A stretch of 64,000 nucleotides of DNA, from contig NZ_CP075171.1 in assembly GCF_021379005.1 (NCBI RefSeq), positions 3,162,001 through 3,226,000 on the forward strand, given 5' to 3'. This DNA comes from Leptodesmis sichuanensis A121. Lineage in GTDB: Bacteria; Cyanobacteriota; Cyanobacteriia; Leptolyngbyales; Leptolyngbyaceae. Positions 63,402 through 64,000 of the stretch are shown piece by piece. The position numbers and the translations under genes were made by a program. Positions within the stretch are counted from its first letter, which is position 1; each line of letters starts with the position of its first letter. Below the pieces are notes generated by a model. That model was given only the letters and a program-made list of their open reading frames with translations. It had not been told where the DNA came from and searched no databases.

Positions 63402-63612
63402 TTACTTATTGGTATTGCGGACTAGACCCGTGAAGCCAGCCACCCATAAGGTTGTCAGTACCCAACCTGACATGACCTGCAGCCAGAAATAGTACCGCAA
63501 CCATGCACCGGATTTGAGATAAAATACTCTGTCTTCAAGTCTTCCCTGATTGGCATTGGGTAGCCATGCATCTTTTAGGCGTAAATCAATAATTGGCAGA
63601 AAAACGTCTAGA
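63402..63612 (-). pseudogene. C-terminal remnant of a membrane protein cut by an IS
   Basis: The frame up to the TAA at 63402 reads LDSLDVFLPIIDLRLKDAWL, PNANQGRLEDRVFYLKSGAW and GWVLTTLWVAGFTGLVRN. It resembles the two-helix C-terminal tail of some cyanobacterial pentapeptide-repeat proteins. No start or N-terminal part exists; it is open directly into the transposase end, so an insertion sequence appears to have removed or separated the rest. Confidence 0.55.
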
Positions 63613-63616
63613 GAAT

Positions 63617-64000
63617 CTAAGTACAGGACAAAAGTTGTAGGGACTGCAAAAAGTCGGACTCATTGGACGGGGATGGGTTGAGTACCAAATGGCGCAAATA
63701 ATCGAGTCCTAAACGAAATAGACTTTTGGCCCGACGACCATGTTTTTTAATCTCAAGCGGATGCCATTGATGCAACCATAACCCAGTGCACACCGCCCAG
63801 CCGCCCAGCATAAGGCTAAAGTCAACACGGCGAACAACTTACTCAATCGCTCATCATCGGTGAAGTGAGTGGATTCCAGGCAAAACCCACGGGTTTTGAA
63901 AATGCCAAACAAGGTTTCAATGCCCCAACGCAAGGCATAATCTTGGACCAAATTCTGGGACTTGATAGGCGCAATCACAACCAGTAAATCCCCATCCTCA
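63617..64000 (-). mobile_element. IS4-family transposase, frameshifted, 5' part beyond the window
   Basis: From the window edge the frame gives DLLVVIAPIKSQNLVQDYAL, then YALRWGIETLFGIFK, which has the exact IS4 Y(2)R(3)E(6)K signature around the DDE glutamate. After LTLALCWA the reading is lost; homology resumes in another frame as VCTGLWLHQWHPLEIKKHGR, FRLGLDYLRHLVLN and LQLLSCT, then stops at 63617. The cause is visible: an 8 bp tandem duplication (CGCCCAGC at 63794-63801 and 63802-63809). Removing one copy restores one frame. Terminal repeats and target duplication could not be defined. Confidence 0.8.

Noticed and set aside
1-64000. tRNA or rRNA genes
   Set aside because: No T-loop GTTCRANNC context with a cloverleaf and no rRNA-like conserved core were noticed on reading; a tRNAscan run would be needed to exclude one.

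Overview
The window looks like chromosomal DNA of a cyanobacterium, most likely a filamentous, Leptolyngbya/Oscillatoriales-like one (the lineage is an inference). The HIP1 octamer GCGATCGC and its GCGATCG core occur throughout. Cyanobacterial hallmarks include a clpR/clpR-like/clpP cluster, a GvpL/F gas-vesicle protein, Uma2-family nucleases, AMIN-domain and DUF3172 proteins and multi-GAF hybrid kinases. Intergenic DNA is full of C-rich or heptamer 'filler' such as GGGGATTGGGGATTA or ACTCAAA tracts. No rRNA, tRNA or CRISPR array was seen.

Layout. 1-3.4 kb: two tandem AAA_35-type ATPases (one with a vMAP-N-like domain) and a truncated histidine kinase. 3.4-6.2 kb: recR (apparently with an ATT start), cobK and an AI-2E family permease. 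6.5-10 kb: a c-di-AMP (ydaO-type) riboswitch leading a NrtB/NrtA/NrtD-like ABC transporter operon. 10-18.7 kb: exoD, bioD, a Ser/Thr kinase, a YqeY protein, prs, a NUDIX hydrolase, a secreted protein, a degenerate histidine kinase and tsaC. 19-29.8 kb: a 1046-residue hybrid kinase, a large GT39-type membrane glycosyltransferase with TPRs, dprA, an ABC exporter and two DedA proteins. 30-34.5 kb: a two-gene P-loop ATPase plus TPR/STAND NTPase locus. 34.6-44 kb: a glycosyltransferase, Uma2 genes (one broken), an RTX-type alkaline phosphatase with a candidate Pho box, aspA, a 46-residue membrane peptide and a YVTN beta-propeller protein. 44-49.6 kb: ribF, an MBL hydrolase, surE, pheS and DUF3172. 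49.7-58 kb: an AMIN/VirB10-like protein, cobM, a GvpL/F protein, an RsbW-like kinase, a DnaJ-TPR protein and the clp cluster. 57.7-62.7 kb: a vWA gene convergent with a three-gene solute-binding/vWA operon. 62.7-64 kb: a TPR gene cut by an amber codon, a gene remnant, and an IS4-type transposase frameshifted by an 8-bp duplication.

The most unusual points are: a 73-74 bp interspersed repeat with terminal inverted repeats (three clear copies, one of which supplies the stop codons of two convergent genes); in-frame invasion of at least four genes by the same low-complexity filler that fills intergenic DNA; the riboswitch-led transporter lacking a NrtC subunit; the solute-binding/vWA lipoprotein operon without ABC permease or ATPase; and the ATPase/STAND pair. 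All function calls come from reading motifs by eye; no database search was run.
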